Positions 44,932-53,687 of a stretch of 64,000 bases of DNA are shown here, one piece after another; within the stretch, counting starts at the first letter, position 1, and every line of letters begins with the position of its first letter. The stretch covers positions 32,960-96,959 of the forward strand of contig NZ_FRAV01000020.1 of assembly GCF_900142445.1 (NCBI RefSeq), in the 5' to 3' direction. Under the pieces are notes generated by a model that was given only the letters and a program-made list of their open reading frames with translations, had not been told where the DNA came from and did no database searches. A program made the translations under genes and the position numbers. Source of the stretch: Chryseobacterium polytrichastri. Its GTDB lineage: Bacteria; Bacteroidota; Bacteroidia; Flavobacteriales; Weeksellaceae.

Positions 44932-44988
44932 ATTTTCCACATATGCTTATGTTTTTGATGATGGTAGTATTCTGCGTAGGGTTAATAG

Positions 44989-45125
44989 TTCACATTATCA
45001 AAAGTTTTTTTTCATCAAAAGTTTATTTTAGTTATGATTATAAGTCACTGAAAACTAAGAGTTCTTTTGATAACTAAAATATTTAGCACTAAATCCCATA
45101 TGCTTTTAAATTTGATTAAAAAGGA
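44989..45125. repeat. Internal second left-end copy (copy B) with degenerate attachment core
   Basis: TTATCAAAAG (44995-45004) and the following ~130 bases repeat the element's left end at 33349-33493 with substitutions and one ~14-base deletion. The preceding GTTAATAGTTCACATTATC matches attL GTTGATAAATTTCATTATC at 14 of 19 positions. This is probably the left end of a second, older element lying between the first cassette block and the defence block. The rest of the gap to 45233 holds no gene. Confidence 0.65.
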
Positions 45126-45233
45126 ATTTATGTATGTCTTCAAACCAATTTAGACATTTTGGTTTAAATCTTTAAGGAGGATTTTCGGTTTATAAGCTTA
45201 CTGATTTTTTTTTCATCATATCGTTTTTTGAGA

Positions 45234-46371
45234 CTATTCGGCAAATTTCAAGACTTCTTCCAACCAAGAATTAAATGTTCCAGAATAGGTTATTATTCGT
45301 TCTTTTAATCTGTCGTTTAGATATGGATAAACCGAATGTAATTTTTCATATTGCTCCTCTTCATCAGAAGTACTTATATAAAAAATAAATTTTTCAGTTA
45401 GGTCTACATTTTCTTCTGCAAATTGTCTTATTAACAATCTTATTAAAGCATCTTCTTCAGGTAGGCTATATCCAACAATTACTAAAATTTTTGATTCATG
45501 CAAGGTTCTAACTGCTTTAGGGAAAATTTCTTGAAAGTAACTACCAGTATAGTCTTGTTCTCTATTAGGCAAAATTAATGTTGGAGCTTGTTTTTTTAAA
45601 TCGTCTTCACTTTTCACGTATAATCTAAATTATATCCATTGCTAGATTTAAAAATTTCAAATCCCCCATTGATTTTTATTAGTGAGTTTACTAACCAATG
45701 ATTATACATTATTGTAGGAGGCTTGATATTATTAATCGTGTCTGGAGATATCCCTCTGTAAGTATAAAAAGAATAAGAATCGTCAGCTCCTATAATCATA
45801 TCTAAAATAGATTCTATTAGAAAGTCATAGTTTGTTGTTATAAAATGAGGTCTTAAGCCTTCTGGAATTACATTTTCACCTGTAGTTTGTTTATGAATCC
45901 AACCAAAAAATCGCAAATATTTTTTTGCTCTTCATTAATATTGTCAAATTTCATTTTCTCATTAGGAGTATTTAAATAATTTAATTTGCAAAGTGAGTCA
46001 AACCTTTTACTAATTACGTAATTGATTTCATTCTCAATTTTGCTAATATTATAGCTATCTAAATATCTACTTTTCAATACCGAATACTTTTTTTGCATAC
46101 TTAAATAGTAAGACATATCTCTAAATAATGAATAGTCTAATTCCTCTGGAAATCCAATATTTAAAACAAATTCTGATAGATCATCTGAATAATCTCCTGC
46201 TTTAAAATTAAATAAATCATAGCCCGTGGGAAACTTATTATTCCATGATTTTGAAAAACCAGCTCCAAGAAAAAAAGTCATGTTAGTCAAGGGAGTTAGT
46301 CTCTCCGTTTTTCCTTCAAAACTTGCTGCTTTAACAAGTGCCGAAAATAATTCAGGTGAATATAAATCCAT
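45234..46371 (-). pseudogene. SIR2-like defence protein gene broken by two -1 frameshifts
   Basis: Three consecutive minus-strand frames (46371-45868, 45916-45614, 45617-45234) together give one ~375-residue SIR2-family protein. The first holds TFFLGAGFSKSW (nucleotide-binding GAGFS), the second FITTNYDFLIE (TxNYD), the third ILVIVGYSLPEEDALIRLL. The first shift lies in a 7-A run (GAGCAAAAAAATATTTG), where an eighth A would restore the frame; the second lies just before 45617. The usual catalytic H-G pair of SIR2 effectors appears as IKINGG, with Asn at the His position. SIR2 effectors deplete NAD+ on phage infection; this one is probably inactive unless the shifts are sequencing errors. Confidence 0.75.
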
Positions 46372-46461
46372 ATTTATTGCTTTTGGATATTTATTTTTTT
46401 TTGATTAGAATGATTAAAGTATGAACTTGGAATTTTACAACTTAGCAAATTGATGTTAGCT

Positions 46462-47124
46462 TCAATTGCATAAGTCTACTAATCTCTTATCAATATTGAT
46501 CATAATATTATAAACTGTATCAAAGTAGTTATGTGCTATTTCCCTAGAGTAACTTTGTTGATATAATTGAGAAATCGTTGCAGAAAATGACGTTATTTCT
46601 TTTTCTTCTCCCGGTTTAATTGGCTCTCCTTTAATCAATGCCTCTTTTACATCTTCGATATTAAACATAAATCCTGTAAAATTTTGAGGAGCATCTCCTA
46701 GTATCTTTTTTATTTCTGCATGTGAAAATGGATTTCTAATTTTTTGCCGTAATTCATTTAGTATGATTTTTTCAGACGCTGATATTAAATTCTGCTCTTC
46801 TGCTGCATCTAAAGATTTAAATAATATAAGATTATCGTACAAATCAACAGCTTCTAAAGTTTTTTCATTATAAGTTTCATGGTTTGAATAATCCAAGCCC
46901 AAAGTATATTTTTCAATTAAAGCAAGTTTTATCATCCGTTCCAAAAAGTGATTTATTGCAAAAATTGCTGTTTGAAATAATTCAAGTTGTAAATTCTGTA
47001 AAATCTCATTTCTTAAACTGGTTAATGGTAAAAAATGATTTGGTTGATGTAAAAAATATTCTTTTAAGTTTTCGTAGTTTTTCTCAACAAGCTTACTGTA
47101 AGTAAGAATAAAAGGTGTTTCCAT
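46462..47124 (-). CDS. HEPN-domain-like protein, 220 aa, in the defence-like operon
   Basis: An all-alpha protein with no signal peptide. Residues 120-140 contain LRQKIRNPFSHAEIK, an R-x4-H motif (R130, H135) that is the signature of HEPN ribonucleases of abortive-infection and toxin systems. The preceding helices (FQTAIFAINHFLERMIKLAL) fit the four-helix HEPN bundle. It lies 37 bases downstream of the 1060-aa gene and 90 bases upstream of the SIR2-like gene on the same strand. RNase activity is inferred from the motif only. Confidence 0.65.
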   Translation of the reverse strand: METPFILTYSKLVEKNYENLKEYFLHQPNHFLPLTSLRNEILQNLQLELFQTAIFAINHFLERMIKLALIEKYTLGLDYSNHETYNEKTLEAVDLYDNLILFKSLDAAEEQNLISASEKIILNELRQKIRNPFSHAEIKKILGDAPQNFTGFMFNIEDVKEALIKGEPIKPGEEKEITSFSATISQLYQQSYSREIAHNYFDTVYNIMINIDKRLVDLCN

Positions 47125-47161
47125 TGTATCGTTTAAGTTTTATGAAGGTATTAATTTTCTT

Positions 47162-50100
47162 CTATAAATTACTAATTTCTGTTTTGCTATTAATTTTCTT
47201 TTTCTTGATGACATCTAATATAGGTGCATCTTTAATATTTGAGGGAATGAATATGTCATCATCTTCCAAAATTGCTATACATTCAATATCTTCTAAACTT
47301 ATTTTCCAAGCATCTTTAATACTAATGTTTTTAATTTTTATCCGAGATTCAACATCAGCTTCAAACTTATCATTAACAACTCCTGCAGGTAAGATAGGAA
47401 GGTAACCAAGATTTTCGTAGGCATCTATAACCTGTAACATATTAGTTGGTGTGGTTGGTTCCATATCATGAAATCTGGAAGAGAGAAAGAAAACTCCATC
47501 ATTATTTTCTTCAAAAATTGGCGTGATTAGTACTCTGTACCAATAAGGATTCTTTTTGCTAACACCTTTTATTATTGATAGTTTTAATTTAGTTTCAATT
47601 GTTGCTCCATATTCTTTAATCCATCCTTCAAATATTCTTTTACCCATAGAGAAATCATCAAAATGTAAAGTAGCACCTACAAAATATTCTCCTTGAGCAG
47701 CAAAACCAAATCCGTTCCATTGGGCTTTATCCCAAAGACTTGAGTCAATTATTGATACAACATTAGTTTTATTATGATGTATTTCATTTTTTAAAATATC
47801 CAAATTATCATTATTTACAATAGTTTCTTTTTCAACCACAATTGGTTGCCATAACTTTAATGGATAATTTTTAAATTTATCTACATCATACCAATCACTA
47901 AGAAATACTTTAGGATCTGTGGTGAAAATATCATCGATGAACCCCTTGTGATTGAAAACTATTGCTGTTCTTTCAAGGACTTCTTCTTTTTTAAATAATT
48001 TTTTAATATATATATCGGAATCTTTAAAAATGAAATTCTTTTCAATTATCAATCCTATAAATTTCAAAATTTCTTCGGTCAAAATATTTCTTTGAGAATT
48101 ATCAAAAAATATAAAAGTATTAATTTTAATGGTAAACTCCTTAGAGGAAAATGATTCTACAATTTCAAAAATTTTATTTTCAGAATTGTTTTCAATATTA
48201 ATAATAATATATTCCGAAAGGGGAACTAAATCATTTAATGAAGTAGCTAAAAAACTTTCTAAATACGCTAACAAAATTTCAGATACTATAAGCAAATTTT
48301 TATTTTTCTGATATTTCAAATAAAAATTAACGCCAATTATTTTTGCATTAAATGAAATTATTTCATCATTTAGATAATTTGTTGAATATAAAAATTGTTT
48401 ACTTATAGGCTGATTGGCTAATCTTGTCATATAATTCTTAAGTTCTTCATCTGAACGCCCATTATATTCTTCTTGGTCTAAAATTAGATCATTATATCCC
48501 AATATATAAAGTATAGCATCCGCTGAGAACCACATTTCTTTAGCATTTAAAATATCTGGCAATTTGCATAAATCTAAACTATATTCCGAATTAAGAAATC
48601 TATTAGCGATAGCCATCTCAAAAAATTCTGGAGACTCATCTTCAGATATTTCACCAATTTGTTCTTTATGAATTTTTAATACTTTTATTAATTCATATAT
48701 ACTTAATAATTGTGGAATTCTACCTAATAGAATCTCATTCTTACAAAGTTCGATTGCAATAAAGTATGCCTTAACATCAATTACTCCTTTGGTATACCAA
48801 TTTTTAATATATAAAGCAAAAGCAGAAATTAATGCATTATTTGCAGCCCATAATAATCCGATATTTCTGTAGCTATTTCCTAATAATCTCAAAACTAATA
48901 TAAGTTCAAACTCATTTTCATTTCTGGAAATTTTAACTATTGACTTACCTAAATAAATAATTGTATCTCCATACAATTTTGCTTCATATTTTTGAAATGC
49001 CCTTTGCAAGAAGTTTCTACCAGAAGAAATTGCTGATGTCCTTTTTTCCTGTTCATTGACTAAAATATCATACAGATCATCATAATAACTATTATCTGAA
49101 TGCAACTCTCCAATGACTTTAATACTTTCCAAGATTGATTCAAAAGGATATCCAATATAATTAGAACACTTCTTTATAACTTCTGATAAATTTTGGAAAA
49201 GACTATCGCAGTTTTCTTGTTGAAAAGTTTTATCCATTATTTGATTTAATAATAAATATGTCTTTGCCTGGAGACCCGATGTTGAATTTTCAGTTAAATT
49301 AATTTTATTTTGTAGTAAATAGTAAAGCCTATCTTTAATTATATTTATCTCATCCTCTTCACTAAAATGTGTTTTTCCAGCTGTAAAAAGATTGCTAAAT
49401 AACTCTAAATGATCAATATGTGATTTTTCATCAACCAACGAAATAAAATTTTTAAAGTTCTCTTTAAATTTATCTATATCACTAAACCAAAATATAGAAG
49501 TCCAAGAATATTCATAGTATATTCGTAGCATTTGAAGTTTGCTGTCGATTTTTTTCGCAAAATTTAATGCTCTTAAAAATTTACCTTCTATTGAAAACGA
49601 TGCTTCTTCTAATTCTCTAGATAAGATTGCTGATCTTAAGCAATCTTCTACTAACTGACTATCAGCACTGCTAGATGAATTAGTGATACGTTTTTCTAAT
49701 AAATTCCCCTCCTCTAATCGTTCATGATCTCTCGACCCACGAATAATTTGTTTAGATTTATAAACATTTGATAGACCTAAAGTATCAACGATTAAATCGA
49801 ATAGTTTATCATTGAGTACCTTGTCTTCAATCCATTGGCCATCTAATATTGTTACTTCGATATTATATTGTTCATTTAATAAATCCTGAATGTCTTTCTT
49901 CTTTTTTGATGATATTTTTTGATTACTTACAAAGAAAATTTTATTGTATCCTCTATTAGTAGAGATTATGCTTTTAACATCACCCTTCAACTTACTATTC
50001 CATTCTTTTTTTGAAGAAATGGCAAAAGCCCATTTTTCATCTCCATTAAAATCTTGATTGTTAATGTACCACCTATCTGAGATAGAAGTAGATACTGGAT

Positions 50101-50344
50101 ATGTTTCGGAATCCGTTTTACCATCACCTCCTCCTGTAGGACCAACTTGTGGAATTAGATTAGGAGTAATATATTTTTCACAAAGTAATCTAGCAAGTCT
50201 TTCAAATTGATCTTGTTTCTGATTAGTTGAAATATAATTTAATTCATGTGCTAAAACCTCTCTACTTAATTCTGTTTCAAAAATTATTTCACTATCAGAG
50301 AAGTATTCAGGTCTGATCGATTTATAAAAATCATTTGGATTCAT
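47162..50344 (-). CDS. 1060-aa nuclease-like protein with N-terminal PD-(D/E)xK-type domain and long helical body
   Basis: The N-terminal ~200 residues hold QFERLARLLCEKYI (E48), VGPTGGGDGKTDSETYPVS (D74, D78) and KWAFAISSKKEWNSKL (K112, K113). This order of Glu, GGGD and a following K is that of restriction-endonuclease-like domains fused to sensors in defence genes, although the usual E-x-K appears as S-x-K. Residues ~230-760 are helical repeats resembling TPR (for example LRLLGNSYRNIGLLWAANNA), a plausible sensing scaffold. A distinct beta-rich C-terminal region (~880-1010) follows. No signal peptide. It is the first gene of a likely operon with the HEPN and SIR2-like genes. A defence role is inferred from domains and neighbourhood. 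Confidence 0.6.
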   Translation of the reverse strand: MNPNDFYKSIRPEYFSDSEIIFETELSREVLAHELNYISTNQKQDQFERLARLLCEKYITPNLIPQVGPTGGGDGKTDSETYPVSTSISDRWYINNQDFNGDEKWAFAISSKKEWNSKLKGDVKSIISTNRGYNKIFFVSNQKISSKKKKDIQDLLNEQYNIEVTILDGQWIEDKVLNDKLFDLIVDTLGLSNVYKSKQIIRGSRDHERLEEGNLLEKRITNSSSSADSQLVEDCLRSAILSRELEEASFSIEGKFLRALNFAKKIDSKLQMLRIYYEYSWTSIFWFSDIDKFKENFKNFISLVDEKSHIDHLELFSNLFTAGKTHFSEEDEINIIKDRLYYLLQNKINLTENSTSGLQAKTYLLLNQIMDKTFQQENCDSLFQNLSEVIKKCSNYIGYPFESILESIKVIGELHSDNSYYDDLYDILVNEQEKRTSAISSGRNFLQRAFQKYEAKLYGDTIIYLGKSIVKISRNENEFELILVLRLLGNSYRNIGLLWAANNALISAFALYIKNWYTKGVIDVKAYFIAIELCKNEILLGRIPQLLSIYELIKVLKIHKEQIGEISEDESPEFFEMAIANRFLNSEYSLDLCKLPDILNAKEMWFSADAILYILGYNDLILDQEEYNGRSDEELKNYMTRLANQPISKQFLYSTNYLNDEIISFNAKIIGVNFYLKYQKNKNLLIVSEILLAYLESFLATSLNDLVPLSEYIIINIENNSENKIFEIVESFSSKEFTIKINTFIFFDNSQRNILTEEILKFIGLIIEKNFIFKDSDIYIKKLFKKEEVLERTAIVFNHKGFIDDIFTTDPKVFLSDWYDVDKFKNYPLKLWQPIVVEKETIVNNDNLDILKNEIHHNKTNVVSIIDSSLWDKAQWNGFGFAAQGEYFVGATLHFDDFSMGKRIFEGWIKEYGATIETKLKLSIIKGVSKKNPYWYRVLITPIFEENNDGVFFLSSRFHDMEPTTPTNMLQVIDAYENLGYLPILPAGVVNDKFEADVESRIKIKNISIKDAWKISLEDIECIAILEDDDIFIPSNIKDAPILDVIKKKKINSKTEISNL

Positions 50345-50353
50345 AAATTTAAT

Positions 50354-50604
50354 TTATTTTTTTATTGACATCTTCTTTATTTCTTCATCTGTATTATTAT
50401 CAAGAATTTTGGCATATCGGTAAAATGTTGCTCTTGTTAACCCAAGCGGTTTATAATTTTCTTCAGGAGATTTTGTAGTATCTTTATAAAAAAGACGCAT
50501 AATTATCAATTTAGAAATAGTTTCTTTCATATAACCTTTGGGTCTGCCTCCTGTTCTGCCTCTTGCTCTTGCAGATTGTAAACCTGCATTAGTTCTTTCT
50601 CTTA
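50354..50604 (-). pseudogene. C-terminal remnant of a serine recombinase (resolvase/invertase), cut by IS3 insertion
   Basis: The readable part RERTNAGLQSARARGRTGGR is the end of the E-helix and start of the DNA-binding region of resolvase/invertase proteins. An HTH-like end follows (LGLTRATFYRYAKILDN). The open frame runs on into the IS terminal repeat (MFNYRQPILG), which is not recombinase sequence. No N-terminal catalytic half (with the active Ser) is found on the far side of the IS, so that part has been lost. It is 9 bases upstream of the 1060-aa gene. Confidence 0.8.
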
Positions 50605-50644
50605 TGAGTCGTCCTAAAATAGGTTGACGATAATTAAACAATAT

Positions 50645-51463
50645 TTAATTAAATCCGGAGGAATATTTTTCTTCGGATTTTTTATGCACTTGCTCTGGGG
50701 TTTGCATCTTAAGGCTTAGGTGAGGTCTTTTATTGTTATAAAGATAAATACTTTCCTTTACCAATTGATTAAGATCTTCTTTATTTTTAGCTTTATTAAA
50801 TAGAAATTCCTGTTTCAATATTCCATTAATTCTTTCTGCCAATGCATTTTGATAACAATCATGTCCATCCGTCATAGAAGGTTGAATTTGATGCTGATTG
50901 AGTATTTTTTGATAATAACCTGAGCAATACTGTAATCCTCTATCCGAATGATGAATAAGAAAATTATGGGTAATTATGTTCTTTAGGGCCATTTTCAATG
51001 CCTTTGCAACGTTTTCAGAATTCATATTTTCGCTCACCGAAAACCCCATGATCTTTCTGCTGTAAGCATCCGTCACTAAAGATAAATAACATACCAATCT
51101 CCTTGTTTTCAGGTAAGTGATATCGCTTACAAAAACCTGTTCTGGCCGCTGTGCTTTTATATCTTTCAATAAATTGGGATGCTTTCTGAGCCAATGCTTT
51201 GAAAAAGTGGTCTTTGTATATTTCTTTTTAGGATAGATTAATAAATCTTCTCTTTTTAAATATTGAAATAAAGCATCTCTGCCTATTTTAATATCTTCTT
51301 TCTCAAAACATTCCTTCAGCAAATAATAAAGTTTTCTGGTTCCCAGTCTGGGAAGCTCCATACGGATTTCTTTAACAAGTTTCTTTATTCTCAAAAGTTC
51401 ATGCTCCCGCTTGGTATAACGCTTTTGAGTCTGATAAATATTTTGGCGACTTATCCCAAACAA
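50645..51463 (-). CDS. IS3-family transposase OrfB (DDE integrase)
   Basis: 272 residues. HTH_21-like start, then an rve domain with the catalytic triad: Asp in FVSDITYLKTRR, Asp in LIHHSDRGLQYCS and Glu in LAERINGILKQEFLFN, ending NNKRPHLSLKMQTPEQVHKK. Its frame is -1 relative to OrfA; it probably has no independent start, since the apparent first codon is a TTG (MFGISRQNIYQ). Translation as a fused OrfAB after frameshifting is expected. Confidence 0.92.
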   Translation of the reverse strand: MFGISRQNIYQTQKRYTKREHELLRIKKLVKEIRMELPRLGTRKLYYLLKECFEKEDIKIGRDALFQYLKREDLLIYPKKKYTKTTFSKHWLRKHPNLLKDIKAQRPEQVFVSDITYLKTRRLVCYLSLVTDAYSRKIMGFSVSENMNSENVAKALKMALKNIITHNFLIHHSDRGLQYCSGYYQKILNQHQIQPSMTDGHDCYQNALAERINGILKQEFLFNKAKNKEDLNQLVKESIYLYNNKRPHLSLKMQTPEQVHKKSEEKYSSGFN

Positions 51464-51483
51464 TCTACATATTTTGGAAAGGC

Positions 51484-51873
51484 TTAATCCCTCTTTTTGG
51501 AGGCTGAGGATTGTTGGGATAAATACTTTTTTCTGATCTGAGTGCCATATTGCCCGTCTGAAATTTCAATCATGGTATTGAGAACTTTATTTTTCAGCTT
51601 TTCATCGGAAAGCTCTTTCTCCAGACGCTTAATTTTCTGAGCCGGCGTTTCTTTGGATTTTGACATGGTGTGGATAATTGGTTTTCGCCAATCTAAGTTA
51701 CCATATCTTCTCAACCAGACCAAAACAGTACTTCTTCCTTGGATGCCGTAGTGTTTCTGGACTTGTTTATATGTGAATTCGCCTTTTTCTACTTGAGAAA
51801 CAACACTTAATTTAAAGCACATTGTATAATCTTTTTGACTGCGCTTTTTTCTTGATAATTCTTGGTATTCCAT
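51484..51873 (-). CDS. IS3-family transposase OrfA (HTH) with programmed -1 frameshift site
   Basis: 129 residues with an HTH (YTMCFKLSVVSQVEKGEFTY, KQVQKHYGIQGRSTVLVWLR) and a leucine-zipper coiled coil (QKIKRLEKELSDEKLKNKVL) as in IS3 OrfA. Near its end the minus strand carries the heptamer A-AAA-AAG (51532-51526), in the correct phase. Slipping back one base there leads without a stop through KKVFIPTILSLQKEGLSLSK into OrfB. Confidence 0.9.
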   Translation of the reverse strand: MEYQELSRKKRSQKDYTMCFKLSVVSQVEKGEFTYKQVQKHYGIQGRSTVLVWLRRYGNLDWRKPIIHTMSKSKETPAQKIKRLEKELSDEKLKNKVLNTMIEISDGQYGTQIRKKYLSQQSSASKKRD

Positions 51874-52110
51874 AAATAAATCGATTTGTTGTCAACTTAT
51901 TTTAGGACGGGACATTTAATAAGTGTTTTTTTTGTTATTTGTAATTATAAGAAATTTATTGATTAATTAAAAAAGCATTATTAGTATGAAAATTTAATAA
52001 CTGCTCACATGTGTATTTTTTAATGAATTTATATAAAGTGTTTAATATTAGCAACTTATATGAATTTTGTATTCCAAATATTTATATTTTATTAAATATT
52101 CTAAATATTT

Positions 52111-52142
52111 ACATTATTTCCAATATATATTGGAAATAATGT
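52111..52142. repeat. 32-bp perfect palindrome
   Basis: ACATTATTTCCAATAT followed directly by its inverse complement, with no spacer. It is ~310 bases upstream of the first recombinase gene. The length is well beyond chance even in AT-rich DNA. Candidate operator, recombinase site or cruciform. Confidence 0.7.
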
Positions 52143-52193
52143 TGTTTTCAATAAAAAATAGTGGAGTTTTATATTTTTTTAATATGTTTGTAT

Positions 52194-52238
52194 AAAATAA
52201 AATCCGTCAAGTATTAGAGCACCTACGGATTTTATTTT
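52194..52238. terminator. 14-bp-arm hairpin (terminator or inverted repeat)
   Basis: AAAATAAAATCCGT / ACGGATTTTATTTT with a 17-base loop. Both sides are A/T-tailed, so it could terminate transcription in either direction, shielding the recombinase operon from the IS3 side. Confidence 0.55.
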
Positions 52239-52336
52239 CGATAATAGCATATGGAAAAAAGAGCTTTCTTTTATCCCCTATACCGTATTTTTATTTAGCA
52301 AATATAAAATTTATTACTGAATAAAAAAATTATGAT

Positions 52337-52372
52337 TATCAATATTTTTTGAGTTTTCCAAAAATATTGATA
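52337..52372. repeat. Imperfect inverted repeat ~80 bases before the first recombinase gene
   Basis: TATCAATATTTTTTG / CAAAAATATTGATA (one extra T) around a 7-base loop. Its position upstream of the recombinase operon suggests an operator or an attenuator-like hairpin. Confidence 0.45.
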
Positions 52373-52450
52373 TCAATGGATACTAGGATAGGTAACATCG
52401 AAAGTTTATTTTTCTATATAAGGCTTGTATAAGTTTAAAATTATATATAT

Positions 52451-53677
52451 ATGGAAAAAAAACTAAATGAACTTCACAATCTTTTTGAAAAATGCATGGA
52501 AGAAAATGCTTTTTCAAATTCTTTAAAGAAAAAATTTTTGTCTGAATTTTATCGACTTTCCTTCTATATGTCATCCAATTCGATTCTCCTTTATAATGAA
52601 AATATAGGGAAACAATATTTGACATATATACAATCATCCGGTGAAAGTGAATTAATTAAAAATTCTAAACATCAATACTATGAATGGTATATTGAGCTTT
52701 TAAATGCAGTACTAAATGGAGATTGGGTTATAAAGAAAAAAGGAAAAGATTATAATGTACCATTACCAGGTAATCTAGGAAGTTATATGCTTGATTTTCT
52801 CAATACCTATGCAGAAGAAAGACGTTTGTCACAATTGACAAGGAATCATTATTACATTGGACTTAAAAAGTTTTGTGAAAAATTGGTTGAAGATAAGATT
52901 CTAAATCTTCATAATATTACGGCTGAATATATACTTGAATTTGTTTATTTACAAAAAAATAAAGAGCATGTGGCTTCTATTTTAAGATCAATCTTAGCGG
53001 ATCTTTATTCAAAGAAAATTATTGATTTTCGGACGGCAAATATTCTTACCAATGTAAAAACTAGATCTGATAAAAAATTACCGTCTCACTATACACCAGA
53101 GGAAGTTATGTGTATAGAGAAATCTATTGATAGGAAATATGCAATAGGTAAAAGAGATTATGCTATAATTTTATTAGCGACCAGACTAGGTTTAAGGTCT
53201 TCAGATATAAGACTTTTACAATTTTCTAATATTGATTGGGATAATAATGCTATAACTCTTGAGCAATTTAAAACCAAAGAGCCAATTGAATTACCATTAT
53301 TAATAGAGGTGGGTGAGGCGATTATAGATTATATTCAGCATAGTAGGCCTAAATCTTTCTCTAAGTATATTTTTCTTAAAGGAAACTCTCCACATTTACC
53401 TTTAGGATGTCAAGCTTTGACAGCAATAGCGAAAAAATATTTTATAAAATCTAATGTTGAATTTGCAAAAAAACGTCATGGTACACATTCCCTGCGGCAC
53501 AGTTTGGCTACAAATCTTCTTAAAAAAGGAACGTCATTGCCTGTGATTTCAGGAACTCTAGGACATAGTAGCACTGCAAATACAATGATATATGTGCATT
53601 TAAATACTGAAGACTTACTTAATTGCTCTTTAGAGGTCCCATCAATTAGTAAAGATTTTTATCTACAAACAAATTAA
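52451..53677 (+). CDS. Tyrosine recombinase, first of a trio (RitA-like)
   Basis: 408 residues. N-terminal SAM-like/core-binding domain (~1-200). The catalytic domain has the first Arg in LLATRLGLRSSDIRLLQ, the H-x-x-R box in HGTHSLRHSLATNLL, the second His in GTLGHSSTANT, and the nucleophile Tyr in MIYVHL near the C-terminus. The full R-H-R-H-Y set is present, so it should be active. It is the first of three consecutive recombinase genes separated by 10 bases and a 4-base overlap, the layout of recombinase-in-trio (RIT) elements. It probably integrates and excises the whole element; att half-sites lie 3' of the trio. Confidence 0.88.
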   Translation: MEKKLNELHNLFEKCMEENAFSNSLKKKFLSEFYRLSFYMSSNSILLYNENIGKQYLTYIQSSGESELIKNSKHQYYEWYIELLNAVLNGDWVIKKKGKDYNVPLPGNLGSYMLDFLNTYAEERRLSQLTRNHYYIGLKKFCEKLVEDKILNLHNITAEYILEFVYLQKNKEHVASILRSILADLYSKKIIDFRTANILTNVKTRSDKKLPSHYTPEEVMCIEKSIDRKYAIGKRDYAIILLATRLGLRSSDIRLLQFSNIDWDNNAITLEQFKTKEPIELPLLIEVGEAIIDYIQHSRPKSFSKYIFLKGNSPHLPLGCQALTAIAKKYFIKSNVEFAKKRHGTHSLRHSLATNLLKKGTSLPVISGTLGHSSTANTMIYVHLNTEDLLNCSLEVPSISKDFYLQTN

Positions 53678-53687
53678 ACCAGCAAAC

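Larger units (their letters stand above)
50605..51914 (-). mobile_element. IS3-family insertion sequence (complete)
   Basis: About 1.31 kb with terminal inverted repeats: left TGAGTCGTCCTAAAATAGGT, right (inverted) TGTCCCGTCCTAAAATAAGT, both continuing TGAC. The ends start with TG as usual for IS3. Two overlapping transposase frames with a slippery heptamer are intact. A clear target duplication is not seen (left flank CTTA, right flank TTTA), consistent with a deletion next to the insertion. A partial relative begins at 63907. Confidence 0.85.
51915..52450. other. AT-rich palindrome-dense region upstream of the recombinase trio
   Basis: No gene is seen in these ~535 bases. Three inverted repeats are concentrated here and listed separately: the 32-bp perfect palindrome at 52111, the 14-bp-arm hairpin at 52194 and the imperfect repeat at 52337. 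They could be recombinase-binding or control sites, or a terminator, for the trio. Confidence 0.5.

Noticed and set aside
45614..45930. Programmed ribosomal frameshifting in the SIR2-like gene
   Set aside because: Two separate shifts would be needed and no slippery heptamer with a stimulatory structure is seen; mutation or sequencing error is simpler.
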